From an uncultured Pelagibacteraceae bacterium (GTDB lineage Bacteria; Pseudomonadota; Alphaproteobacteria; Pelagibacterales; Pelagibacteraceae), in contig CACLEJ010000005.1 in NCBI GenBank assembly GCA_902605865.1, positions 37,600 through 101,599 of the forward strand: 64,000 nt of DNA, in the 5' to 3' direction. The notes under the pieces were generated by a model. That model was not told the DNA's origin. It ran no database searches and saw nothing but the letters and a program-made list of their open reading frames with translations. A program made the position numbers and the translations under genes. Shown in pieces: positions 48,139-56,603 of this stretch. How positions within the stretch are numbered: the stretch's first letter is position 1; every line of letters starts with the position of its first letter.

Positions 48139-48910
48139 TATCTAATTCACCTCTTCTAACTTTTGAAGAAAGCCACCCACCATCAATTTTAATTTCAGAT
48201 CCATTTATAAAATCAGATTCATCACTTGATAAAAATACTGCTGCTCCAACTATATCTTTTGGTTCTCCCCATCTACCTACCACAGTTTCTTTTCCCCAGG
48301 CCTCGCCATGTGTTGGATCTTCAGCATATTTTTGATTAAATGAGGTAGAAATTAAACCTGGACAAATAGTGTTTACATTAATATTTTTTCCAGTTAGATC
48401 GACAGATAATGCTCTTGTTAAGCCTAAGACACCGCTCTTAGCAGCTACATATCCTACCCTATCTGGCCTTCCCATAAAACTAGCTATAGACCCAAAGTTA
48501 ATAATTTTGCCTTTTCCATTTTTAATCATATGAGGAATTACAGCCTGACTAGCAAGGAAAGGTGCTGTAAGATTTACAGAAATCATATCATCCCAATCTT
48601 GTTTTGTATGATCTAAAAGTTTCTTAACATGTCTAATTCCTGCATTGTTAATTAGAATATCAATTTTACCGTAGTGTTTGATAGTTTGATCCACCATCTC
48701 ATTGATGCTCTTTTGATTTGAAACATCAGTTTTTATAATTATTGCTTCGCTGCCTGCCTCTGTAATTTTTTTTTTAGCTTTTTCTGAATTTTCAATATCT
48801 ATTTCTGCAATAACAATCTTTGCGCCTTCTTTTACAAGACCAAGACAAATTTCTTGCCCTATTCCTTTTCCGCCACCTGTAACAATTGCTACCCTATCTT
48901 TAAGTTTCAT
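48131..48910 (-). CDS. Short-chain dehydrogenase/reductase
   Basis: A classical SDR of 259 residues: TGGGKGIGQEI near 11-21, NNAGIRHV near 88, the catalytic serine in GSIASFMGR and Y-x-x-x-K in VGYVAAKSGVLG near 152-163, then the C-terminal INGSEIKIDGGW. Members oxidise secondary alcohols or reduce ketones. It precedes the ALDH and hydroxyisobutyrate-type dehydrogenase in one transcript, so it probably acts in the same catabolic route. Confidence 0.9.
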   Translation of the reverse strand: MKLKDRVAIVTGGGKGIGQEICLGLVKEGAKIVIAEIDIENSEKAKKKITEAGSEAIIIKTDVSNQKSINEMVDQTIKHYGKIDILINNAGIRHVKKLLDHTKQDWDDMISVNLTAPFLASQAVIPHMIKNGKGKIINFGSIASFMGRPDRVGYVAAKSGVLGLTRALSVDLTGKNINVNTICPGLISTSFNQKYAEDPTHGEAWGKETVVGRWGEPKDIVGAAVFLSSDESDFINGSEIKIDGGWLSSKVRRGELDNE

Positions 48911-48928
48911 TTTCTAAATGATTTGACG

Positions 48929-49672
48929 TTATTTTAAGAAGGAAACTAATGCTTTTTCCTCACTAATCCAAGCTTTAATTCCTCCATCTAGAACATAAAC
49001 ATTTTTAAAACCAAGATCTTCTGCAAAAGCATTGCCTAAAATTGATGCTGTTTCACCATCATGACTAACAAAAATAATTTCAATATTTTGAGACTCTGCT
49101 CCAGCTAAAGCTCTTACTCTATCCATTAGATAAACATTAAATTTTCCATTTTTATCAAAAGCTGTTTCTTGAAACGACTCTTTAATTACACCGGTTTTAA
49201 TCCATTGGTCTTCTGTTCTAATATCTAAAACTACTGCATTTTTTTTCAATAAATTGTTTAATTCATCAGATGTGATTAAATTATAATTTGGATCTAGAAC
49301 ATCAATAATCTTGAACTCAAAAATAAGATCGGAGTTTGGCGGTATTATATTTCCAGCACCAGTCGCTCCATATGCTAGTTCAGAAGGTATTTTAATTTTT
49401 CTGACAGTTCCTTTATTGGCTCCAACTATACCCATTTCAAAACCAGGTATAACTTCTTTCATACCTATTTGAACAACTAAAGGTCTATCTTTTCCAACGT
49501 TTGTATCGAAAACTTTTCCATCAACAAAAGAACCTGTGTATTCAATTTGAACCCATGAGTGATTAATAATTTTTTTTCCTTCACCTGGCTTATCAAGAAT
49601 AATTTCTATTTCTGCGGCAAAAACATTACAAATTAAAAAAAAATATATAATTAGAAATTTAATTTTATTCAT
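48929..49672 (-). CDS. Periplasmic FKBP-type prolyl isomerase fused to a cysteine-less rhodanese domain
   Basis: A signal peptide ends at about residue 19-20 (CNVFA/AE). Residues 38-126 form an FKBP domain (WVQIEYTGSFVDGKVFDTN, VIPGFEMGIVGANKG, AYGATGAGNIIPPNSDLIFEFKIIDV). Residues 134-243 have the rhodanese pattern (AVVLDIRTEDQWIKTG, VYVLDGGIKAW). The active-site loop reads FVSHDGETA at 201-209, where a catalytic cysteine would be expected; the mature protein has no cysteine. It may be a binding module rather than a sulfurtransferase. It is 18 nt upstream of the SDR gene and one base from the flavoprotein gene. Confidence 0.88.
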   Translation of the reverse strand: MNKIKFLIIYFFLICNVFAAEIEIILDKPGEGKKIINHSWVQIEYTGSFVDGKVFDTNVGKDRPLVVQIGMKEVIPGFEMGIVGANKGTVRKIKIPSELAYGATGAGNIIPPNSDLIFEFKIIDVLDPNYNLITSDELNNLLKKNAVVLDIRTEDQWIKTGVIKESFQETAFDKNGKFNVYLMDRVRALAGAESQNIEIIFVSHDGETASILGNAFAEDLGFKNVYVLDGGIKAWISEEKALVSFLK

Positions 49673-51268
49673 TTAGATTATTTTTAATTCTTTATAATTA
49701 CTCTTCTCAACTTTTAAACAAGCTTTTCTATATTTTGGCATTCCACCAGGATAAGGTAAAAAAGACTTCGACTTGCCAGGTATATTGTCGCCTTTATACC
49801 ACGAGCTTTTTGCTTTCATAAATAATGTTTTTTTAACTGAGCTCGTAATTTCTTTTTGCCATTTTTTTGCTGCTTCATTTGTACTTTCTATACTTTGTCT
49901 TTTATTGTTTTCCAAAAACTTAATACATTTAGTAATCCATTCAACATGCTGTTCTATTTGTACCGGTACATTTGTTAATACTGAGGGACTTCCTGGACCA
50001 CTAACTATAAACATATTTGGAAAGTTAGGAACAAGAAGTCCTAAAAAACTTTTAGGTCCACTTTTCCAATATTTAGTCAATTTAATTCCCTTTTTTCCAG
50101 TTATATTTAATTTTTCAATTGAACCTGTCAAAGCATCAAATCCTGTTGCAAATATAATTTTATCTAGTGTGTATTCATTTTTTTTTGTCTTTATTCCTCT
50201 TTTGGTAATTTTTATTATTGGGTTTTCTTTTAAATCAACTAATTCCACATTTTTTTTATTAAACATCTCATAATAATTTGTATTTAAAGTTGGTCTTTTA
50301 GCAGTAAATGGGTGGTCAAAATTAGTAAGGATCTTTGCATACTCTCTATTTTTAACTGTTGAATATATTTTATTTTCAATAAATTTAACTGCTGTTTTAT
50401 TTGCTTTGATGGTTTTTACTATGTCATTAAAAGTTGCTCTAAAGGATAAAGTTCCATAATGCCAAGATTTTTCATACATCTGATTTCTTCTAGCTTCGTT
50501 AAAATCAAATGCAGATTTTTTTGGAAATTCAAAAGGATGGCCACCTGGTGTTCTTTTTAAAAAACTTCTTAATTTATTAAAATTTTTTTTATAGTTTTTA
50601 ATGTTTGTATTTGATAATTTTCTATTTCTTGCTGGAATACTAAAATTCGGAGATCTTTGGAATAAAACTAATTTTTTTGCTTTTTTGGCAATTTCAGGTG
50701 CGATCTGTATCCCAGTAGAACCTGTTCCTACCTGTCCAACAATTTTATTTTTAAAATTAATATTTTTTTTGGGCCATCTTGCACTATGGTGTAATTGACC
50801 TTGAAATTGATTAATTCCTTTTATTTTTGGAACATTAATTGATGAGAGTGATCCAGCTGCACATATTAAATATTTTGCCAAATAAATTTTTTTTTTATTA
50901 GTTTTTATTTTCCATAAGTTTTCTTTTTTAAAATATTGTGCGGATATTACCTTTTGTTTAAAAGATATATTTTTATTAAGATTTAATTCTTTTGAAAAAT
51001 ATTTAAGATACTTTAAAATTACATTTTGCTTTGGATATCTTTCTTTCCAAGTCCAGTTTTTAAAAATTTTTTTTGAAAAAGTAAAACCATAAGTAAAACT
51101 CTCTGAGTCGCATCTGGCTCCTGGGTATCTATTCCAATACCATGTACCTCCTAGATCATCTCCTTGTTCTAAGACCAAAGTGTTTAATTTTAATTTATTT
51201 CTCAAACAATGAAGTTGATATAGTCCTGAAAATCCAGCCCCTACTATTATACAATCAAATTTTTTCAC
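49673..51268 (-). CDS. Flavin-dependent monooxygenase of Baeyer-Villiger type
   Basis: The FAD site IIVGAGFSGLYQLHCLR is at 7-23, followed by DLGGTWYWNRYPGARCDSES, as in cyclohexanone monooxygenases. The type I Baeyer-Villiger fingerprint F-x-G-x3-H-x3-W is met by F155, G157, H161 and W165, and the NADPH Rossmann motif GQVGTGSTGIQIA follows near 178. Such enzymes insert oxygen beside a ketone to give an ester or lactone. Length is 531 residues. Start is GTG at 51268, 6 nt after phyH-like stop; ribosome binding site weak. Confidence 0.87.
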   Translation of the reverse strand: MKKFDCIIVGAGFSGLYQLHCLRNKLKLNTLVLEQGDDLGGTWYWNRYPGARCDSESFTYGFTFSKKIFKNWTWKERYPKQNVILKYLKYFSKELNLNKNISFKQKVISAQYFKKENLWKIKTNKKKIYLAKYLICAAGSLSSINVPKIKGINQFQGQLHHSARWPKKNINFKNKIVGQVGTGSTGIQIAPEIAKKAKKLVLFQRSPNFSIPARNRKLSNTNIKNYKKNFNKLRSFLKRTPGGHPFEFPKKSAFDFNEARRNQMYEKSWHYGTLSFRATFNDIVKTIKANKTAVKFIENKIYSTVKNREYAKILTNFDHPFTAKRPTLNTNYYEMFNKKNVELVDLKENPIIKITKRGIKTKKNEYTLDKIIFATGFDALTGSIEKLNITGKKGIKLTKYWKSGPKSFLGLLVPNFPNMFIVSGPGSPSVLTNVPVQIEQHVEWITKCIKFLENNKRQSIESTNEAAKKWQKEITSSVKKTLFMKAKSSWYKGDNIPGKSKSFLPYPGGMPKYRKACLKVEKSNYKELKII

Positions 51269-51274
51269 TTAAAA

Positions 51275-52036
51275 TTATTTAGTATGATCTTTAAAAATTT
51301 TATTTTTAGCTTTGTCGGACCCACTTACTAGGTGCAATTGGCGTTGCAATGAGTAACCAATTTTTTCTTCAATTTTTTTTGCACCATGGTGATCGAATAA
51401 ACTTGTAGCTGGCATATACCGATATGTTAATCCAGCCCTTCTATTTCCTGAATAATTAGCTTTTGAACCATGATATAAGTATACATCATGTATAGAAAAC
51501 ATTCCTGGCTGCAAAGTAACAAACTTTGCTTTGTCTTTTATTTGATCAATATTTTTTAAAGTCTGGTTTAGTGTTACATTTTTTTTATCAAGGGTTTTAT
51601 GTTCAGCAAGATTTTTATTTAAATGTGATCCGGGAATATATTGTAATGGTCCATTTTCAGGTGTAACTTCATCAATTGCTAGCCATATAGTTACAGACTC
51701 TAGCGGTTTAATAGGCCAATATTCTCCATCCTGATGCCAAGGTGTTTCATTACCTGTTTTTTTAGCTTTGCAGAAAAGTGAAGATCCCCATAAAATTATA
51801 TCCTCACCTATTAATTGTTTAACTTCCTCAATTATCTCAGGATAAAGTGCAAATCTTAAAAAAGTTTCATCTCTCTCGTATAAACCACTTACAAATTCAT
51901 TATTTTCATTTTTATGATCAAGAAGATATTTGTCGAGTGCAGAATTTAGCTCTTCCACTTTATTTTTGGATAAACAAGTTGGGCTTTTAATTAAACCTTC
52001 ATTTTTATAAAGTTTAATTTGATCCTCATTTAACAT
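51275..52036 (-). CDS. PhyH family Fe(II)/2-oxoglutarate dioxygenase
   Basis: The 253-residue protein has the facial triad of the phytanoyl-CoA dioxygenase family: H101 and D103 in PWHQDGEYWP, and H189 in DVYLYHGSKANYSGNRR, with R200 positioned to bind 2-oxoglutarate. ENGPLQYIPGSH is also typical. Members hydroxylate diverse small molecules, including ectoine and phosphonates. It heads the minus-strand run and is transcribed divergently from the GMC gene, sharing its upstream region. Confidence 0.88.
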   Translation of the reverse strand: MLNEDQIKLYKNEGLIKSPTCLSKNKVEELNSALDKYLLDHKNENNEFVSGLYERDETFLRFALYPEIIEEVKQLIGEDIILWGSSLFCKAKKTGNETPWHQDGEYWPIKPLESVTIWLAIDEVTPENGPLQYIPGSHLNKNLAEHKTLDKKNVTLNQTLKNIDQIKDKAKFVTLQPGMFSIHDVYLYHGSKANYSGNRRAGLTYRYMPATSLFDHHGAKKIEEKIGYSLQRQLHLVSGSDKAKNKIFKDHTK

Positions 52037-52049
52037 GGTTAAATTTAGC

Positions 52050-52069
52050 AGATATAAATATTAATATCT
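52050..52069. promoter_or_regulatory. Inverted repeat in the divergent PhyH/GMC promoter region
   Basis: AGATAT and ATATCT are perfect 6-bp arms separated by 8 nt, in the 66-bp divergent space and roughly central between the two start codons. The position suits an operator controlling both directions. The arms are AT-rich, so chance is not excluded. Confidence 0.3.
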
Positions 52070-52102
52070 ATATGTTAATAGAATTAGAAAAATTGAAAAT
52101 TA

Positions 52103-53704
52103 ATGGAAAACTTTGATTATATAATTTTAGGAGCTGGTTCAGCTGGGTGTGTTTTAGCAAATAGATTAAGTGCTAATCCAAATCACAAGGTATTATTAAT
52201 TGAAGCTGGTAGTAAAGATACAAATCCATGGATACATATTCCTGGTGGATATTTTAAAACAATGTTGAATCCAAAAACGGATTGGTGTTTTCAGACTGAA
52301 AAAGAAGAATTTTGCGACAACAGAGAAATGGTTTACCCAAGAGGTAAAACTTTAGGTGGAAGTTCCTCAATAAATGGAATGCTTTATATTAGAGGTCAAT
52401 CGAACGATTTTGATTATTGGAGACAGCTTGGTAACGTTGGTTGGTCATGGGAAGATGTGCTTCCCTATTTTAAAAAATCTGAAGATTTTCAATTTGGTGA
52501 AAATGAATTTCATGGATCTGGTGGTCCTTTGGCAGTTCAGCAAATAAGAGGAACTTTTAAAGTGTGCGATCTATTTATGGATGCAGCAGAGGAGTTTGGT
52601 CACAAAAGAACTGATGATTTTAATAATGGTGACAATGAAGGAATGGGTTATTTTCCTTTTACAGTAAGAAATGGGCTTAGATGTAGCACTGCTGTGGGTT
52701 ATCTCAATCCAGTGAAAAAAAGAAAAAATTTAAAAGTTGTTACGAATGCTCATGTTAAGAACATTGAGTTTGATAATAAAAAAGCAGACAAAGTGAACTA
52801 TTGGATTGGTGAGAATGTAATTACTGTTAAAGCAAATAAAGAGGTAATTTTAAGTTCTGGGACTATAGGCTCACCTCATATTCTTCAAGCTTCAGGTATT
52901 GGTCCAGGTGAACTTTTAAAAAAAAATAATGTAAATGTAGTTAAAGATCATCCTGGAGTAGGTATGAATTTAACAGATCATTTAATGTTAAGACCAGTTT
53001 ATAAAGTTAAAAATTTAGAAAGCTTAAATGACATTTATTATAGTATGACTAAAAAGTTTATGACTGGACTAAAATATTTCTTATTTAGAAAAGGACCACT
53101 AACAGTTGGAGCTAGCTATTTATGTGGATTTGTAAAAAGTGATGATCATTTAGCAACTCCTAATTTGCAATTCCATGTATCTCCAGCTAGTACGGACGTA
53201 TTAGGTAAAGGTTCCCTTCATAAATTTACGGCATTTACGCCCAGCATAACAAATGTAAGACCAACTAGCAGAGGTTCAATTAAATTAAAATCATCTGATA
53301 CAAGAGTGTCTCCAGAAATTAAGATGAATTACTTATCTACAGACGAAGATAGAGAAATTGCAGGTAAAGCACTAAAAATCACAAGAAATATTGTTATGAA
53401 TTCAAAAGCTTATAAAGAGTATGAGCCTGAGGAATATAGACCTGGTATTCATATTACGGATAACGAGGAATTAGCTAAAGAAGCTGGAAAATTTTGTAGT
53501 ACTATTTTTCATCCTGTGAGTACATGTAGAATGGGAACTGATGAAAAAGCAGTTGTATCTGATAGATTAGTCGCTCATGGCTTAGAAAATTTAAGAATTG
53601 TTGATGCATCTGTCATGCCATCAATAACCTCAGGAAATACTAATGCACCTACTATTATGATTGCTGAAAAAGCAGCAGATATGATAATAGAAGATGCTAG
53701 ATGA
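52103..53704 (+). CDS. GMC family oxidoreductase (choline dehydrogenase-like)
   Basis: FAD-dependent alcohol oxidase or dehydrogenase of 533 residues. The FAD motif YIILGAGSAGCVLANRLS is at 6-23, GMC signature 1 PRGKTLGGSSSINGMLYIRG near 79-98, signature 2 around SSGTIGSPHILQASGIG, and the catalytic region HPVSTCRMG with the late NTNAPTIMIAEKAAD. It resembles BetA, yet many marine paralogues oxidise other alcohols, so I give no symbol. It starts the plus-strand run and overlaps the TerC gene by 4 nt (ATGA). Confidence 0.9.
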   Translation: MENFDYIILGAGSAGCVLANRLSANPNHKVLLIEAGSKDTNPWIHIPGGYFKTMLNPKTDWCFQTEKEEFCDNREMVYPRGKTLGGSSSINGMLYIRGQSNDFDYWRQLGNVGWSWEDVLPYFKKSEDFQFGENEFHGSGGPLAVQQIRGTFKVCDLFMDAAEEFGHKRTDDFNNGDNEGMGYFPFTVRNGLRCSTAVGYLNPVKKRKNLKVVTNAHVKNIEFDNKKADKVNYWIGENVITVKANKEVILSSGTIGSPHILQASGIGPGELLKKNNVNVVKDHPGVGMNLTDHLMLRPVYKVKNLESLNDIYYSMTKKFMTGLKYFLFRKGPLTVGASYLCGFVKSDDHLATPNLQFHVSPASTDVLGKGSLHKFTAFTPSITNVRPTSRGSIKLKSSDTRVSPEIKMNYLSTDEDREIAGKALKITRNIVMNSKAYKEYEPEEYRPGIHITDNEELAKEAGKFCSTIFHPVSTCRMGTDEKAVVSDRLVAHGLENLRIVDASVMPSITSGNTNAPTIMIAEKAADMIIEDAR

Positions 53705-54276
53705 CCGAAGAAATAACAATTTTTTTTCAAATAATTTTTATAGATTTAATTTTAGCTGGAGATAATGCCATTATTATAGGAATGGTTGCTTCAAAGTTTC
53801 CTCCTGAACAAAGGAAAAAAATTATTTTTTGGGGCATTGGTGGAGCAGTAATATTAAGAATTTTATTAACTCTCATAACAGCATATCTTTTACAGATTAC
53901 AGGTTTAAGATTAATTGGCGGTCTGTTGCTTCTTTACATAGTTTATAAACTTTATGTAGATGTAATTAAAAATTCAGGTGATGATGAGGAAAATATCAAA
54001 GTTGATAGCTCATCAATGTTGAAAGCTGTTTGGACTGTTCTACTAGCTGACTTTACGATGAGTTTAGATAATGTACTAGGTGTTGCTGGTGCTGCTAAAG
54101 ATCATTATTTTCTTTTAATATTTGGTCTTGTTTTGTCTATTATTTTAATGGCTACTGCTGCAACATTAATTTCTAAATGGATAAAAGAATATAAATGGAT
54201 AGCATGGGTTGGTTTATTTGCTATATTGTTTGTTGCGGTTGAATTAATTTACACGGACTTAAGGCTTTTTATTTAA
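53701..54276 (+). CDS. TerC family integral membrane protein (YjbE-like)
   Basis: Six or seven helices in 191 residues, with the acidic family motif DLILAGDNAIIIGM at 15-28 and its repeat ADFTMSLDNVLGVAGAA near 115-131. TerC proteins are linked to manganese or other metal export at the membrane, often assisting secreted metalloenzymes. It is sandwiched between the GMC and SDR genes with a 4-nt overlap and zero gap respectively, so it is cotranscribed with them. Confidence 0.87.
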   Translation: MTEEITIFFQIIFIDLILAGDNAIIIGMVASKFPPEQRKKIIFWGIGGAVILRILLTLITAYLLQITGLRLIGGLLLLYIVYKLYVDVIKNSGDDEENIKVDSSSMLKAVWTVLLADFTMSLDNVLGVAGAAKDHYFLLIFGLVLSIILMATAATLISKWIKEYKWIAWVGLFAILFVAVELIYTDLRLFI

Positions 54277-55035
54277 ATGTATTTAAAAAAAATTAATCTA
54301 AAAAATAAGTATGCTCTTGTTACTGGAGCTGGAAAAGGATTGGGAAGAGCTTGTTCTATTGCAATGGCTGAGGCTGGTGCAACAATAATTGGACTAAGCA
54401 GAACTTCCTCGGATTTAGATAAACTAGAAAAAGATATAAAAAAAGTAAAAAGTAAATTGATAAAAATAAACTGTGATGTAATGGATTACCAAGATTTAAG
54501 TTCAAAATTAAAAAAAATAAAAATAATAGATATTTTAGTAAACAATGCTGGAACAAATATTCCAGAACCATTTAATAAAGTAAAACAAGAAAGCTTAAAT
54601 TATTTGATAGATTTAAATTTAAGAGCTGCATTTAATGTTGCTCAAATAGTTGTAAAAAAGATGATAAAAAATAAGAAAAGAGGTGGATCCATTATTAACA
54701 TGTCATCGCAACTAGGTCATGTAGGAATGTCCGGCAGAAACGTTTATAATATGACCAAATTTGGAATTGAAGGACTAACTAAAGGTATGGGTGTAGAACT
54801 CGCCACAAAAAATATAAGAGTAAATACCGTAGCACCAACTTTTGTTGAAACTCCAATGGTGAAAAAATTTTTTAAAAATAAAGATTTTAAAAAATTAGCC
54901 CTAGGAAATATTCCCATGGGTAAAGCTGCAAAAGAGAGTGACGTTGCAACTGCAGTTTGTTTTTTAGCTTCAGATGCTGCAGCAATGATAACAGGAACAT
55001 CTATAAAAATAGACGGTGGGTGGACCGCAAAATAA
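54277..55035 (+). CDS. Short-chain dehydrogenase/reductase (gluconate 5-dehydrogenase-like)
   Basis: A 252-residue classical SDR: LVTGAGKGLGRACSIA near 14-29, NNAGTNIPEPF near 88-98, the serine in NMSSQLGH and Y-x-x-x-K in RNVYNMTKFGIEGL near 154-167, then ITGTSIKIDGGW. The closest recognisable group is sugar-acid and 2-deoxy-gluconate type dehydrogenases, but substrate is not determined. Its stop shares one base with the next start. Confidence 0.88.
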   Translation: MYLKKINLKNKYALVTGAGKGLGRACSIAMAEAGATIIGLSRTSSDLDKLEKDIKKVKSKLIKINCDVMDYQDLSSKLKKIKIIDILVNNAGTNIPEPFNKVKQESLNYLIDLNLRAAFNVAQIVVKKMIKNKKRGGSIINMSSQLGHVGMSGRNVYNMTKFGIEGLTKGMGVELATKNIRVNTVAPTFVETPMVKKFFKNKDFKKLALGNIPMGKAAKESDVATAVCFLASDAAAMITGTSIKIDGGWTAK

Positions 55036-55823
55036 TGAAAAAAATATTGCTTATAATAGCAATTTTATTTCCTACACATATTCTAGCAATTGACTTTACC
55101 GGAAAGTTTATTCAAGGGCATTATATTTTAGGTAAAACTGATCCTAGTTCACAAATTTTAATTGATAAAAAAAATATAAAAGTATCCAAAAATGGTTTCT
55201 TTGTATTCGGTATAGATAGAGATAGAAAATATGATGTATTAATTACTAAAATTTCAAATGGTAAAACTAAAAAAATTACTAAACGTGTATTTAAAAGAAA
55301 ATACAATATTCAAAGAATAGATGGATTACCTGAAAATAAAGTAACACCCCCAGAGTCTGTTTACAAAAGAATAAAAAAAGAGAATGGAAAAATAGGTGAA
55401 GCAAGGGCCATAAATTCAGATTTAAATTATTTTAGCAATAAATTCATTATGCCAGTTAAAGGAATAATAAGTGGAGTTTATGGAAGTCAAAGAATTCTAA
55501 ATGGTAAACCAAGATGGCCACACTATGGAATAGATATTGCTGCCAAAAAGGGAACACCGATAAAGTCATCTGGAACTGGAGTTGTTACAATGGCTGAAAA
55601 TGATCTTTATTACACTGGTGGAACAATCATAATGGACCACGGCCATGGCATTTCAACAATCTATTCACATTTAGAAAATGTAATGGTTAACGTTGGAGAC
55701 TTAATAAAACAAGGTGATATAATTGGTACAGTAGGTTCTACTGGCAGATCAACAGGTCCTCATTTAGACTTTAGAGTTAATTGGTTTCAAACTAGACTTG
55801 ATCCAATGACAGTTATTCAATAA
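55035..55823 (+). CDS. Secreted M23 peptidase (LytM domain)
   Basis: The ATG at 55035 (TAATG overlap with the SDR stop) gives a proper signal peptide MKKILLIIAILFPTHILA; an upstream in-frame start would bury it. A beta-rich N-terminal part precedes the LytM domain, with zinc ligands in WPHYGIDIAAKKGTP (H and D) and the H-x-H in TGPHLDFRVNW, plus HGHGISTIYSHL. It should cleave peptidoglycan cross-links or activate amidases. Length is 262 residues. Confidence 0.9.
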   Translation: MKKILLIIAILFPTHILAIDFTGKFIQGHYILGKTDPSSQILIDKKNIKVSKNGFFVFGIDRDRKYDVLITKISNGKTKKITKRVFKRKYNIQRIDGLPENKVTPPESVYKRIKKENGKIGEARAINSDLNYFSNKFIMPVKGIISGVYGSQRILNGKPRWPHYGIDIAAKKGTPIKSSGTGVVTMAENDLYYTGGTIIMDHGHGISTIYSHLENVMVNVGDLIKQGDIIGTVGSTGRSTGPHLDFRVNWFQTRLDPMTVIQ

Positions 55824-55832
55824 TCTATTGCT

Positions 55833-56603
55833 ATGAAAAATGATATTCAGTCAGTATCAAAAAGACTAGTTAATGCCTATAACAAAAATAAATTAATCAA
55901 TCCAATACCAGAGAAGTTTTGCAAAAATATTAAACTTGCGCATAAATTAAGAATGTTATGTGAAAGTAAAATTGATGATAGCAAAATAGGATTTAAAGCA
56001 GGTGGAACTATTTTTGCTCTGTTAAAAAAGTTAAAAGAAAAAGAACCTTTCCATTCAACAGTATTTCAAAAAAACATTATTAAATCAGGAGGTAAAGTTA
56101 AGGTAAATAAATATGCTCTCGGTATTGAAGTAGAAGTTTATTACATAATTAAAAAATCCTTTTTTGGTTTCAAAGGTAGGTTAAATCCAAAAAATGTCAC
56201 AAAATTTATAACCCATATGGGTCCTTGTATTGAGGTAGTAGGTTTTAGACAGAAGAAGAAAGGCATTAAGTATTTAGGTGATTTATGCAGTGATTTTGGA
56301 GTAAATATTAAATTTATTACGGGTCCAAAAAAGAAGTTTAAAAAATTAAATTTAAATAATTTAAAAACAAATTTAAAAAATAATAAGGGTTTAAATGTTA
56401 GAGGTAATACAAATACTGTTTATATAAACCCTCTTAATTCTCTAAAATTTGTCTTAAATAAAATTAGGAAAGAAAAAGTAAAATTAGAGAAAGATTTCTA
56501 CGTATTCACAGGCTCAACGGTAGGAGTTGTTCCAATAAAAAATAAGGGCGAATATATAGGCAAAGTTGATAAAATCGGATCAGTTAGAACCACTATCAAT
56601 TAA
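55833..56603 (+). CDS. 2-keto-4-pentenoate hydratase / decarboxylase family protein
   Basis: The 256-residue protein shows the fumarylacetoacetase-like hydratase pattern: KIGFKAGG near 51-58, the metal ligands in LGIEVEVYYI (E99 and E101) and PCIEVVGFR (E134), and a C-terminal DFYVFTGSTVGVVPI. The family hydrates 2-oxo-4-pentenoates in aromatic meta-cleavage or decarboxylates oxo-diacids. No ring-cleavage genes are nearby, so another role is likely. It ends in a one-base overlap with the M24 gene. Confidence 0.78.
   Translation: MKNDIQSVSKRLVNAYNKNKLINPIPEKFCKNIKLAHKLRMLCESKIDDSKIGFKAGGTIFALLKKLKEKEPFHSTVFQKNIIKSGGKVKVNKYALGIEVEVYYIIKKSFFGFKGRLNPKNVTKFITHMGPCIEVVGFRQKKKGIKYLGDLCSDFGVNIKFITGPKKKFKKLNLNNLKTNLKNNKGLNVRGNTNTVYINPLNSLKFVLNKIRKEKVKLEKDFYVFTGSTVGVVPIKNKGEYIGKVDKIGSVRTTIN

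Noticed and set aside
54957..55034. Upstream extension of the M23 peptidase start
   Set aside because: It lies wholly inside the SDR gene and would place the signal peptide internally.
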